NCBI RefSeq assembly: GCF_013410375.1
Contig: NZ_JACCFL010000001.1
Span: 3,410,001 to 3,474,000 of the forward strand
Source: Leifsonia shinshuensis
GTDB lineage: Bacteria > Actinomycetota > Actinomycetes > Actinomycetales > Microbacteriaceae
Direction of reading: 5' to 3'
Length of the DNA: 64,000 bases
Shown here: positions 57,405 to 64,000 of the stretch, piece by piece
Numbering within the stretch: position 1 is the first letter of the stretch
How the letters are laid out: the number at the start of each line of letters is the position of its first letter
The notes under the pieces: generated by a model
Told to the model about the DNA's origin: nothing
The model's database searches: none
The model's input: only the letters and a program-made list of their open reading frames with translations
Translations under genes and position numbers: made by a program

Positions 57405-58010
57405 TTACTTCTGGTCCAGCGAGGCGTAGAAGGCGCGCGCCGCATCCCAGGTCGGGAGCAGCCCGCTCTCCTTCGCCTCGTGGAGGCCGGGGGCGTCGGT
57501 GTCCTTGGCGGAGAGCAGCAGCTCGTCCGCCGGCACGGGGAACTCGAGGGCGATGTCGCCGTCCAGCGGGTTGATCCCGTGCTCACGCCCCGGATTGTAG
57601 ACGTCGGTCACCAGATAGCTCACGGTCGCGTCGTCGGTCAGCGCGACGAAGCAGTGCCCGAGGCCCTCCGCCACGTAGATCGCCCGGCGGTCGGTGTCGT
57701 CCAGGAGCACCGAGTCCCACTGCCCGAACGTCGGCGAGCCGACGCGGATGTCGATCACGAAGTCGAGCACCGCGCCGCGCGGCGCCATCACGTACTTGGC
57801 CTGGCTCGGCGGGATGTCGGCGAAGTGGATGCCGCGCACCGAGCCGCGCCGCGACACGGACGTGTTGCCCTGCTTCAGGTCCAGCGGGTGGCCGACGGCC
57901 TCCGCCAACCGGTCGAACCGGTAGAACTCGAAGAACAGGCCGCGGTCGTCCGCGTGCTGCACCGGGGTGATCTCGTAGGCGTCGGGGATCGAAAGTTCTC
58001 GGATCTGCAC
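57405..58010 (-). CDS. rmlC: dTDP-4-dehydrorhamnose 3,5-epimerase
   Basis: 201-aa cupin epimerase, third step of dTDP-L-rhamnose synthesis. [30 protein letters not shown] (catalytic His), [18 protein letters not shown] and [17 protein letters not shown] are visible. GTG start 6 nt after a TAGACT box that contains the stop of the upstream wall-binding-protein gene. Forms an rmlC-rmlA unit; rmlB and rmlD are on the other strand about 2 kb away. Confidence 0.96.
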   Translation of the reverse strand: MQIRELSIPDAYEITPVQHADDRGLFFEFYRFDRLAEAVGHPLDLKQGNTSVSRRGSVRGIHFADIPPSQAKYVMAPRGAVLDFVIDIRVGSPTFGQWDSVLLDDTDRRAIYVAEGLGHCFVALTDDATVSYLVTDVYNPGREHGINPLDGDIALEFPVPADELLLSAKDTDAPGLHEAKESGLLPTWDAARAFYASLDQK

Positions 58011-58022
58011 CCCGGGAGTCTA
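58011..58022 (-). promoter_or_regulatory. Putative leaderless promoter of rmlC sharing the upstream stop codon
   Basis: Minus-strand TAGACT (58022-58017), CCCGGG, then GTG 58010. The TAG is the stop of the wall-binding protein at 58020-59882. Confidence 0.45.
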
Positions 58023-59882
58023 CTGGCAGATGCTGAGCATCCCCACGGCGTCCGCCAGGGCGTTCGCCCCGCCGATCACGCCGATGGTCTGCGTGCGCAT
58101 CGCCACCTCCGCCGCTCCCGCGCTCACGCAGCCGCCCGGGGTCACCAACAGCGGCGAGCCGACCTTGGCCGCGTAGGCCGCGCCGGAGAGCGCGTCCGGG
58201 AAGAGCGCTCCGGACGCGAAGAACGCCGCGGGGGTGGCCGACGGGAAGGCGTCCTGCGAGATCGCGAGGCTGGTGGCGTACCGGTCGGCGCCGCTCACGC
58301 GCGTGGCGGTGATGCCCTGCGCCGACAGGCCGGAAAGGTACGAGTCCGGGATCACCGCGCTGCCGCCGACGACCTTGACCGAGGTGACGCCCATGTTCTT
58401 GAGCGTGGACACCGTCGCGTCGTCGGGCGTCGGGCCGTTGATCAGGATCACCGGCTGGCCGAGCGCTCCGGCGGCGGCGCCCGCGGAGAGCGCGTCGGGG
58501 AAGTTGACGCCGTTCGCGAGGTACGCCTTGCTCGACGACGTGCCGAAGGCGTCCTGCGCGATCGTGCGCGAGGTGTCGAAGCGGTCGGAGCCCGCGACCC
58601 GGGTCACGGTCGGGTGGAACGAGAGCCCCTGCAGCTGGGACACCACGGAGTCGGAGAGGGCGAACACGCCGCCGGCGACGTAGATGGTGGCGGGCTTGAG
58701 CCGGGTCAGCTCGTTCAGGATCACGGTCGGGACCGCGGTCGGCATCGAGAGCAGCAGCGGCCCCTGGCGCTTGGCCGCGGCCGGGGCGGCGCCGAGCGCG
58801 TCCGGGAAGTTGTAGGCGTTGGCGATGTACGCGGCCGGGATGCCGGCGCCGGGGCTCGGGAACGCGGCCTGCGAGACGGCGGCCGAGGTGGCGAAGCGGT
58901 CGCCGCCGGCGATGCGCGTGCTCGCGGGGACGGAGCCGGCGGTGGAGGGGCCGTCGTACCAGGCGTTGAAGAGGTACCAGAAGTTGCGGATCCCGTACTC
59001 GGAGCAGTTGTCGCCCTCGCCAGGGTAGTTCGCGAGGGAGGCCGCGTTCGGGGTGTACGGCGTGTAGTAGTAGAGCGCCGCGGTCGCCTTGTTCTGGACG
59101 GCGACCTGCTTGGTGCCGCAGTTGGAAGGGTCGGTGTGGTAGAGCACCGCGCTGACCTTGCCGACCGGGTAGTCACTGAAGTACGGGTCGGAGCCGTACT
59201 GCTTGAGCTGCCAGGCGGCCCCGAACACCTGGTTGAAGAAGCCGGTCGAGGTCGGCGAGTTGTCGCACGACGGGTCGCCGCCCACGTCCGGGCAGTTCCA
59301 GCCCGTCGCGTAGTCGTACATCCGCTGGGTCGGCGTGCCCGTGGAGACGAGGCCCTGCTCCTTCTGGATCATCGCCAGCAGCACGACGGGGTTGATGCCG
59401 CAGGCGGCGCCGACACCCGCGATGATCTGAGCGGCCGATGCGTTCGTGACGCCCGTGTACGCCTGGCACGCGGTGCTGCTCGCCTTCGACGGCGTCGTCA
59501 TCGAGAAGGCGTTGAGGCACGACGGCCCACCCGACGAGGGAGCGCAATGGTTGTTCGTCGCCTTCATGTCCAGGAATGACTGGATGCGCGTCTGGTCCCA
59601 TGCGGTCCCGTTGTAGAACACCGCGTCGCTGACCAGGTCGCCGTCGATGAACTTCGTCAGGTCGGCGTCGGCCGCGGACGACGGCGAGAACGAACCCCGG
59701 AGCCCCTCCTCCAGGTTCTTCTGCAGCTGCGCGTTGCTCGGCTGGTCGAAACCTCCCGAGCCTGCGCCGTGGCCGGCATCGTTCGCGGCGACAGCCGGAA
59801 CCGCTGTGGCCGCGGCGACCGCGAGCGCGATGACGGACGTGACAATGACGCGGAGCACAGTCCGCTTCCCCCCAGAGACCAT
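58020..59882 (-). CDS. Secreted protein: lysozyme-like domain plus cell wall-binding repeat 2 modules
   Basis: 620 aa. A signal peptide (about 1-33) and linker precede a Cys-rich lysozyme-like domain (about 85-310) with PVVLLAMIQKEQGLVS (Glu175 as likely catalytic acid), FFNQVFGAAWQLKQYG and ALYYYTPYTPN, all matching the protein at 51947-54037. Three CWBR2 modules follow directly from about residue 322 (RIAGGDRFATS, FPDALSAGAAAG), without the intervening beta domain. It ends SICQ with a partner Cys in PGGCVSAG. Lies between rmlC and rmlB. Probably a wall hydrolase anchored to the glycan, or a non-catalytic binder. Confidence 0.88.
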   Translation of the reverse strand: MVSGGKRTVLRVIVTSVIALAVAAATAVPAVAANDAGHGAGSGGFDQPSNAQLQKNLEEGLRGSFSPSSAADADLTKFIDGDLVSDAVFYNGTAWDQTRIQSFLDMKATNNHCAPSSGGPSCLNAFSMTTPSKASSTACQAYTGVTNASAAQIIAGVGAACGINPVVLLAMIQKEQGLVSTGTPTQRMYDYATGWNCPDVGGDPSCDNSPTSTGFFNQVFGAAWQLKQYGSDPYFSDYPVGKVSAVLYHTDPSNCGTKQVAVQNKATAALYYYTPYTPNAASLANYPGEGDNCSEYGIRNFWYLFNAWYDGPSTAGSVPASTRIAGGDRFATSAAVSQAAFPSPGAGIPAAYIANAYNFPDALGAAPAAAKRQGPLLLSMPTAVPTVILNELTRLKPATIYVAGGVFALSDSVVSQLQGLSFHPTVTRVAGSDRFDTSRTIAQDAFGTSSSKAYLANGVNFPDALSAGAAAGALGQPVILINGPTPDDATVSTLKNMGVTSVKVVGGSAVIPDSYLSGLSAQGITATRVSGADRYATSLAISQDAFPSATPAAFFASGALFPDALSGAAYAAKVGSPLLVTPGGCVSAGAAEVAMRTQTIGVIGGANALADAVGMLSICQ

Positions 59883-59919
59883 CTCCGCAGGATATCGGTC
59901 CTCAGTGGGCTCCCGTCAA
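59883..59919 (-). promoter_or_regulatory. Promoter of the 620-aa wall-binding protein (TTGACG-N19-TATCCT, leaderless)
   Basis: Minus-strand TTGACG (59919-59914), 19-nt spacer, TATCCT (59894-59889), GCGGAG, then ATG 59882. Best -35/-10 pair seen in the window, though the spacer is slightly long. GGAG just before the ATG is too close for normal Shine-Dalgarno use. Confidence 0.5.
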
Positions 59920-59927
59920 CGACCCGG

Positions 59928-59933
59928 TAGAAT
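59928..59933 (+). promoter_or_regulatory. Putative -10 box TAGAAT for rmlB
   Basis: TAGAAT lies 44 nt before ATG 59978, in the 95-bp divergent gap. AAGGCAGG (59959-59966) could serve as a weak ribosome site. Confidence 0.35.
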
Positions 59934-59977
59934 CGGGCCGGACATTTTCCGATCTCCCAAGGCAGGTCATACCCCCT

Positions 59978-60967
59978 ATGAAGATTCTCGTCACCGGTGG
60001 CGCCGGTTTCATCGGCTCCAACTTCGTCCGCCGCACGCTGCAGGACGCCTATCCGGGCCTGGAGGGGGCCGAGGTCGTCGTCCTCGACGCACTGACCTAT
60101 TCGGGCAATCTGGCGAACCTCGCACCGGTCGCGGACTCCCCGCGCTACACCTTCATCAAGGGCGACATCCGCGACGGCGGCCTGCTCGACGAGCTCTTCC
60201 CCACGATCGACGCGGTGGTGCACTTCGCCGCCGAGTCGCACGTCGACCGCTCGGTCCGCGACGCGTCGATCTTCGTGGAGACCAACGTCCTCGGCACCCA
60301 GCAGCTGCTCGACGCGGCGCTGCGCAACAAGGTCGAGCGCTTCGTCCACGTCTCCACCGACGAGGTCTACGGCTCGATCGCCGAAGGCTCGTGGGCGGAG
60401 GACCGCCCGCTGGAGCCGAACTCGCCCTACTCGGCATCCAAGGCCGGCAGCGACCTGCTCGCGCGCAGCTACTTCCGCACCCACGGGCTGAACCTGTCGA
60501 TCACGCGCTGCTCGAACAACTACGGGCCGTACCACTTCCCCGAGAAGGTCATCCCGCTGTTCGTCACCAACCTCATCGACGACAAGCACGTCCCGCTGTA
60601 CGGCGAGGGCAACAACATCCGCGACTGGCTGCACGTCGACGACCACACCCGCGGCATCGCGATGGTGCTCGTCAACGGCCGCGCGGGCGAGATCTACAAC
60701 ATCGGCGGCGGCACCGAGCTCACCAACAAGGAGCTCACCCAGCTGCTGCTGGACGCCACCGGCAAGGACTGGTCGTACGTCGACCGGGTCGCCGACCGCC
60801 TCGGCCACGACCTGCGCTACTCGGTCGACATCTCCAAGATCCAGAACGAGCTCGGCTACCAGCCGCTGGTCCCGTTCCAGCAGGGCCTCGCCGACGTCGT
60901 GCAGTGGTACCGCGACAACCGCGACTGGTGGGAGCCGCTCAAGGCCCGCGCGGCGCTGGACAACTGA
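59978..60967 (+). CDS. rmlB: dTDP-glucose 4,6-dehydratase
   Basis: 329-aa extended SDR, second step of dTDP-L-rhamnose synthesis. MKILVTGGAGFIGSNFVRR, HFAAESHVDRSV, HVSTDEVYGSI (Thr-Asp-Glu of the active site) and SPYSASKAGSD (Tyr/Lys) are complete; RCSNNYGPYHFPEKVIPLF is diagnostic for RmlB. One-base overlap (TGATG) with rmlD. Confidence 0.98.
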   Translation: MKILVTGGAGFIGSNFVRRTLQDAYPGLEGAEVVVLDALTYSGNLANLAPVADSPRYTFIKGDIRDGGLLDELFPTIDAVVHFAAESHVDRSVRDASIFVETNVLGTQQLLDAALRNKVERFVHVSTDEVYGSIAEGSWAEDRPLEPNSPYSASKAGSDLLARSYFRTHGLNLSITRCSNNYGPYHFPEKVIPLFVTNLIDDKHVPLYGEGNNIRDWLHVDDHTRGIAMVLVNGRAGEIYNIGGGTELTNKELTQLLLDATGKDWSYVDRVADRLGHDLRYSVDISKIQNELGYQPLVPFQQGLADVVQWYRDNRDWWEPLKARAALDN

Positions 60968-61854
60968 TGCGCGTCCTCGTCGCCGGAGCGAACGGACAGC
61001 TCGGCCAGGACCTGCGGAAGGCCCTGGCCGCCCACGGCCACGAGGTGACGGCGCTCGGCCGCGCCGACCTCGACGTGACCGACCGCGCCGCGGCCGTCGC
61101 CGCCGCGTCCGGGCACGACGCCGTCGTCAACGCGTCCGCCTACACGAAGGTGGACGACGCCGAGACGCACGAGGACGAGGCCTACGCGATCAACGCGCTC
61201 GGCACCGAGAACCTCGCCGTCGCCGCGGCCGAGGCCGGCGCCCGCTACGTCACGGTCTCCACCGACTACGTGTTCGACGGCCACGCCACGGAGCCGTACG
61301 CCGAGGACACCCCGCGCGACCCGATCAACGCCTACGGCCGCACCAAGGCCGCCGGCGAGGAGCTCGCGCTCGCGGCCCACCCCGACGGCACGTACATCGT
61401 GCGCACGGCCTGGCTCTACGGCGCGGGCGGCGCGAACTTCGCCAAGACGATGGTGAAGCTCGCCGGCAGCCACGAGACCGTGAGCGTCGTCGCCGACCAG
61501 CTGGGCCAGCCGACCTGGACCGGCGACCTCGCCGAGCAGATCGTCGCGCTCCTCGAGTCGGACGCACCGTCCGGGGTCTACCACGGCACGAATTCCGGCC
61601 AGGCCAGCTGGTTCGAGTTCGCGAAGGCGGTCTTCAGCGCGGCCGGATTGAACCCTGATAGGGTCACACCGACCGACAGCGCGACGTTCGTCCGTCCCGC
61701 ACCCCGACCGTCCTACTCCGTGCTCGCGCACGGGGCCTGGGCGAAGGCCGGACTGGCGCCGATGCGGTCGTGGGAGGCCGCCCTGGCAGACGCCGCGCGG
61801 CAGGGAGTCCTGGACCTGGAGACGAATGACGACACTCAGCGTGGTGGTCGATGA
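60967..61854 (+). CDS. rmlD: dTDP-4-dehydrorhamnose reductase
   Basis: 295-aa SDR that completes dTDP-L-rhamnose. VLVAGANGQLGQDLRKAL, NASAYTKVDDAE, TVSTDYVFDG and INAYGRTKAAGEE (YxxxK) are intact, with RTAWLYGAGGANFAKTM. ATG shares a base with the rmlB stop. The 3' end overlaps the following glycosyltransferase gene by 29 nt, so the three are an operon. Confidence 0.97.
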   Translation: MRVLVAGANGQLGQDLRKALAAHGHEVTALGRADLDVTDRAAAVAAASGHDAVVNASAYTKVDDAETHEDEAYAINALGTENLAVAAAEAGARYVTVSTDYVFDGHATEPYAEDTPRDPINAYGRTKAAGEELALAAHPDGTYIVRTAWLYGAGGANFAKTMVKLAGSHETVSVVADQLGQPTWTGDLAEQIVALLESDAPSGVYHGTNSGQASWFEFAKAVFSAAGLNPDRVTPTDSATFVRPAPRPSYSVLAHGAWAKAGLAPMRSWEAALADAARQGVLDLETNDDTQRGGR

Positions 61855-62974
61855 GCTCACCTCGGCCGATACCGGCGGAGCCCGCCGATACACCGAGGAG
61901 CTGACCCGTCAGCTGATCGCCACCGCACCCGCGGGGTGCGAAGTGCGCGCGTACGTGTCGAACATCCCCGACGAGCAGCTGGACGAGCTGCGCGCCCTCC
62001 TGCCCGGCCTCGCCGACCTGGTGCGCCTCCCGCTCGCCCGGCGGGAGCTCTCGCTGGCCTGGCAGTCGGGCATCGCCGTCGGCGGCATCCGCGGCATGGT
62101 GCACGCGCCGAGCCTCCTCGCCCCGCTGCGCAAGCACGACACCATCAACGACGGCGACCAGATCGCGGTCACCATCCACGACGCGCTCGCCTGGACGCAC
62201 CCCGACACGCTCGGCGCCACCACGGTGATGTGGACGAAGTCGATGGCCAAGCGCGCCCGCAAGCACGCCGACGCGATCGTCGTGCCGACCCACGCCGTCG
62301 CGAACAGCCTGGCCGAGTCGCTCGACTTCGGCGACCGCATCCGCGTCATCGGCGGCGCGCCCGCGACGACGCTCCGGCTCCCGGCCGACGCCGACGAGCG
62401 GGCCGCCCGGCTGGAGCTCCCCGACGCCTACGCGTTCACGCTGGGCTCGATCATGCCGCGCAAGGGGATCGCCCCGCTGATCCGCGCCGTCGCCCGGCCG
62501 GAGGCGCACGACATCCCGCTGCTCATCGCCGGACCGGACCGCTACGGCGACGGCACCGCGACCGGCGTCGCGGCGGCGGCCGGGCTGCCGGAGGACCGCG
62601 TGCGCGCGCTCGGCCGGCTCGACGACGCCGACCTCGCTGTGGTGCTCGACCGGGCCACGCTCTTCGTCTACCCGAGCCTCGCCGAGGGCTTCGGCCTGCC
62701 GATCGTGGAGGCCTTCAAGTTCGGCCTCCCGGTGATCCACTCCGACGACCCGGCGCTGGTGGAGGTCGCCGCCGGCGCGAGCCTAGTCGTGGAGCGGCCG
62801 GCCTCCGCCGAGGACGACGCCGGCTACAGCGAGCGCCTCGCCGGCGCGATCGGCCGGGTGCTCGACGACGCCGACCTGCGCGGCCGGCTCGGCGTGCTCG
62901 CCTCCGACCGGGCGCGGGCGTTCAGCTGGCGCGACTCCGCCGAGCGGGTCTGGGCGCTGCACGCCGACCTCTGA
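61826..62974 (+). CDS. Glycosyltransferase family 4
   Basis: 382-aa GT-B enzyme: VVVDELTSADTGGARRYTEEL near the N-terminus, IVVPTHAVANSLAE, YAFTLGSIMPRKGIAPLIRAV, and the donor-site EX7E segment FVYPSLAEGFGLPIVEAFKFG. ATG 61826 lies inside the end of rmlD. Position directly behind rmlB-rmlD suggests a rhamnosyltransferase, but the donor cannot be read from sequence. Ends just before palindrome array 2. Confidence 0.92.
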   Translation: MTTLSVVVDELTSADTGGARRYTEELTRQLIATAPAGCEVRAYVSNIPDEQLDELRALLPGLADLVRLPLARRELSLAWQSGIAVGGIRGMVHAPSLLAPLRKHDTINDGDQIAVTIHDALAWTHPDTLGATTVMWTKSMAKRARKHADAIVVPTHAVANSLAESLDFGDRIRVIGGAPATTLRLPADADERAARLELPDAYAFTLGSIMPRKGIAPLIRAVARPEAHDIPLLIAGPDRYGDGTATGVAAAAGLPEDRVRALGRLDDADLAVVLDRATLFVYPSLAEGFGLPIVEAFKFGLPVIHSDDPALVEVAAGASLVVERPASAEDDAGYSERLAGAIGRVLDDADLRGRLGVLASDRARAFSWRDSAERVWALHADL

Positions 62975-62995
62975 CGCGCACGCGCACTCCACGCG

Positions 62996-63114
62996 ATTCG
63001 TGCCGTATGTCGCGAATCAGCGCCCCATTCCCGCGATTCGTGCCGAATGTGCGTCCCCGCGATTCGTGCCGAATGTGGTGAATTCTCGCGCGAAAGCCGC
63101 GATTCGTGACGAAT
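62996..63114. repeat. Array 2 of four 13-bp interrupted palindromes (ATTCGTGCCGAAT)
   Basis: Cores at 62996-63008 (ends CGTAT, one mismatch), 63036-63048, 63062-63074 and 63102-63114 (TGA spacer). Start-to-start spacings are 40, 26 and 40 bp. Same orientation as array 1 and same context, a gap of about 150 bp between convergent genes. CGCGAAAGC sits 4 nt before the fourth core in both arrays, showing that the arrays are related beyond the 13-bp core. Confidence 0.9.
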
Positions 63115-63124
63115 GTGAGCGGCG

Positions 63125-64000
63125 TCAGGCGCGGGTCGAGGAGGCGATGGGCTCGCGGGGAGCGGCGTCAGCCGCGTCCTCGGGGCCGAACCAGGCGCGG
63201 TAGCGGGCGGACGCCCAGACGCCGACGGCCTTCGACCAGCCGTGGCTGCGCTTCTCGATCAGCCAGGTGAACCCCACGGCGACCAGCACCGCGAGCGGGA
63301 TGGCGAACAGCAGCGGCACGTACCAGGTCTGACCGGCGAACAGGTAGGTGCTGAACAGGATGATCGGCACGTGCACCAGGTACAGGCTGAACGAGATCGC
63401 GCCGAGGAACTGCAACGGCCGCGACTCGAACACCGCGCGCAGGGGCGTCCAGCCGAGCGCGGCCACCACGAGACCGGCCGCCGCCAGCGGGACGAGCCCC
63501 TTCAGCACGTTGTCCAGCTCGGGGATGCTCCCGACGCCCGGCCCGACCAGCCACGGCGCGATGAGCAGCAGTGCGCTCCCGATGGTGAGCCCGGCCCAGA
63601 GCGGATGCCGGAACCAGCGCGTGTTGATCCGCGCGGCCGCGTCGCGGACCGCGTCCAGCCGCACCGCGACGATCGCGCCGACGAAGAACGCGGGGAAGTA
63701 CTCCAGCTCCCCCGACCCGGCGTGCGCGCCCAGCCAGGTCAGCGCGCACGCCAGCGCCAGGCCGCCGATCCACCACCTGCGCACGGCGAGCGCCGCGATC
63801 GCGAACACCGGCAGCAGCAGCGAGAAGGCGAGCTCCCAGCGCAGCGACCACAGCGGGTTGTTGATCTGCCCGTCCCCGCCCAGGAGGTCGATCGCCTTCA
63901 CGATGTACTCCCAGGAGAAGTCGGGGGTCGAGGAGTTGCTGAGCCACGTGCCGCTCGGCTGCGGACTCACCTGCGGGATGGCGGCGACCCACGCCGCGGC
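63125..64000 (-). CDS. Acyltransferase family 3 (OafA-like) membrane protein, 5' end outside window
   Basis: At least 291 aa; the frame stays open to the window edge, so the GTG at 63970 is internal. About eight hydrophobic helices are visible with the late FLGAISFSLYLVHVPIILF motif of acyltransferase 3 proteins and NNPLWSLRWELAFSLLLPV. The catalytic His of helix 1 would lie outside the window. Such enzymes O-acetylate exopolysaccharides or wall glycans, fitting the neighbouring locus. Confidence 0.88.
   Translation of the reverse strand, partial: AAAWVAAIPQVSPQPSGTWLSNSSTPDFSWEYIVKAIDLLGGDGQINNPLWSLRWELAFSLLLPVFAIAALAVRRWWIGGLALACALTWLGAHAGSGELEYFPAFFVGAIVAVRLDAVRDAAARINTRWFRHPLWAGLTIGSALLLIAPWLVGPGVGSIPELDNVLKGLVPLAAAGLVVAALGWTPLRAVFESRPLQFLGAISFSLYLVHVPIILFSTYLFAGQTWYVPLLFAIPLAVLVAVGFTWLIEKRSHGWSKAVGVWASARYRAWFGPEDAADAAPREPIASSTRA

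Noticed and set aside
62996..63114. Intrinsic terminators
   Set aside because: Stems of 5-7 bp with 3-nt loops lack T-runs on either strand, and four phased copies are more than a terminator needs. A role in termination is not excluded but is not supported by sequence alone.

Overview
The window is chromosomal DNA from a high-GC actinobacterium, most likely Microbacteriaceae (Leifsonia-like). The evidence is the very high GC, many GTG starts, TANNNT boxes placed 6-8 nt before start codons (leaderless transcription), a WhiB regulator, and the conserved actinobacterial gene set of adenosylhomocysteinase, phosphomannomutase, DUF3499, metallopeptidase-like protein and WhiB. No rRNA, tRNA, IS element, prophage or CRISPR array was seen.

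Layout. 1-7465: membrane protein (5' end outside the window), DUF4129, DUF4350, MoxR ATPase, DUF58, then divergent SpoIIM-like and RDD membrane proteins. 7509-20363: cyclase-like protein, GNAT, ahcY, phosphomannomutase, DUF3499, metallopeptidase-like protein, DUF5719, a 1142-aa membrane glycosyltransferase, whiB, galE and an acyl-CoA dehydrogenase. 20473-62974: a roughly 42-kb surface-glycan locus. 63125-64000: acyltransferase, 5' truncated by the window edge.

The glycan locus supplies hexose precursors (manA, phosphomannomutase, galE), dTDP-L-rhamnose (rmlA, rmlC, rmlB, rmlD all present) and probably a 2,3-diacetamido sugar (WbpI/WbpD/WbpE/WbpB-like set at 28003-32081). It carries about a dozen glycosyltransferases, two of them large fusions, three GT-C/DUF2142-like membrane proteins, two O-antigen-ligase-like proteins, two Wzx-like flippases and a Wzm/Wzt ABC exporter. 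Genes for both Wzx/Wzy-type and ABC-type export therefore sit together. Three secreted proteins with C-terminal cell-wall-binding repeat 2 modules (two with lysozyme-like N-termini, one with a trypsin-like protease) lie among the rhamnose genes, which suggests that the polymer made here is their wall anchor.

The most unusual non-coding signal is a pair of four-copy arrays of a 13-bp interrupted palindrome (ATTCGTGCCGAAT) at 5423-5551 and 62996-63114. Start-to-start spacings are 40/36/40 and 40/26/40 bp, all copies are in the same orientation, and the arrays occupy the only two convergent-gene gaps over 100 bp. Other notable points are -10 boxes that reuse the stop codon of the upstream gene, two adjacent flippase genes with no ATG/GTG/TTG start, a 23-bp tandem repeat that copies the last codons and stop of a gene, a metallopeptidase-family protein without HExxH, and a lower-GC protease domain inside one wall-binding protein.
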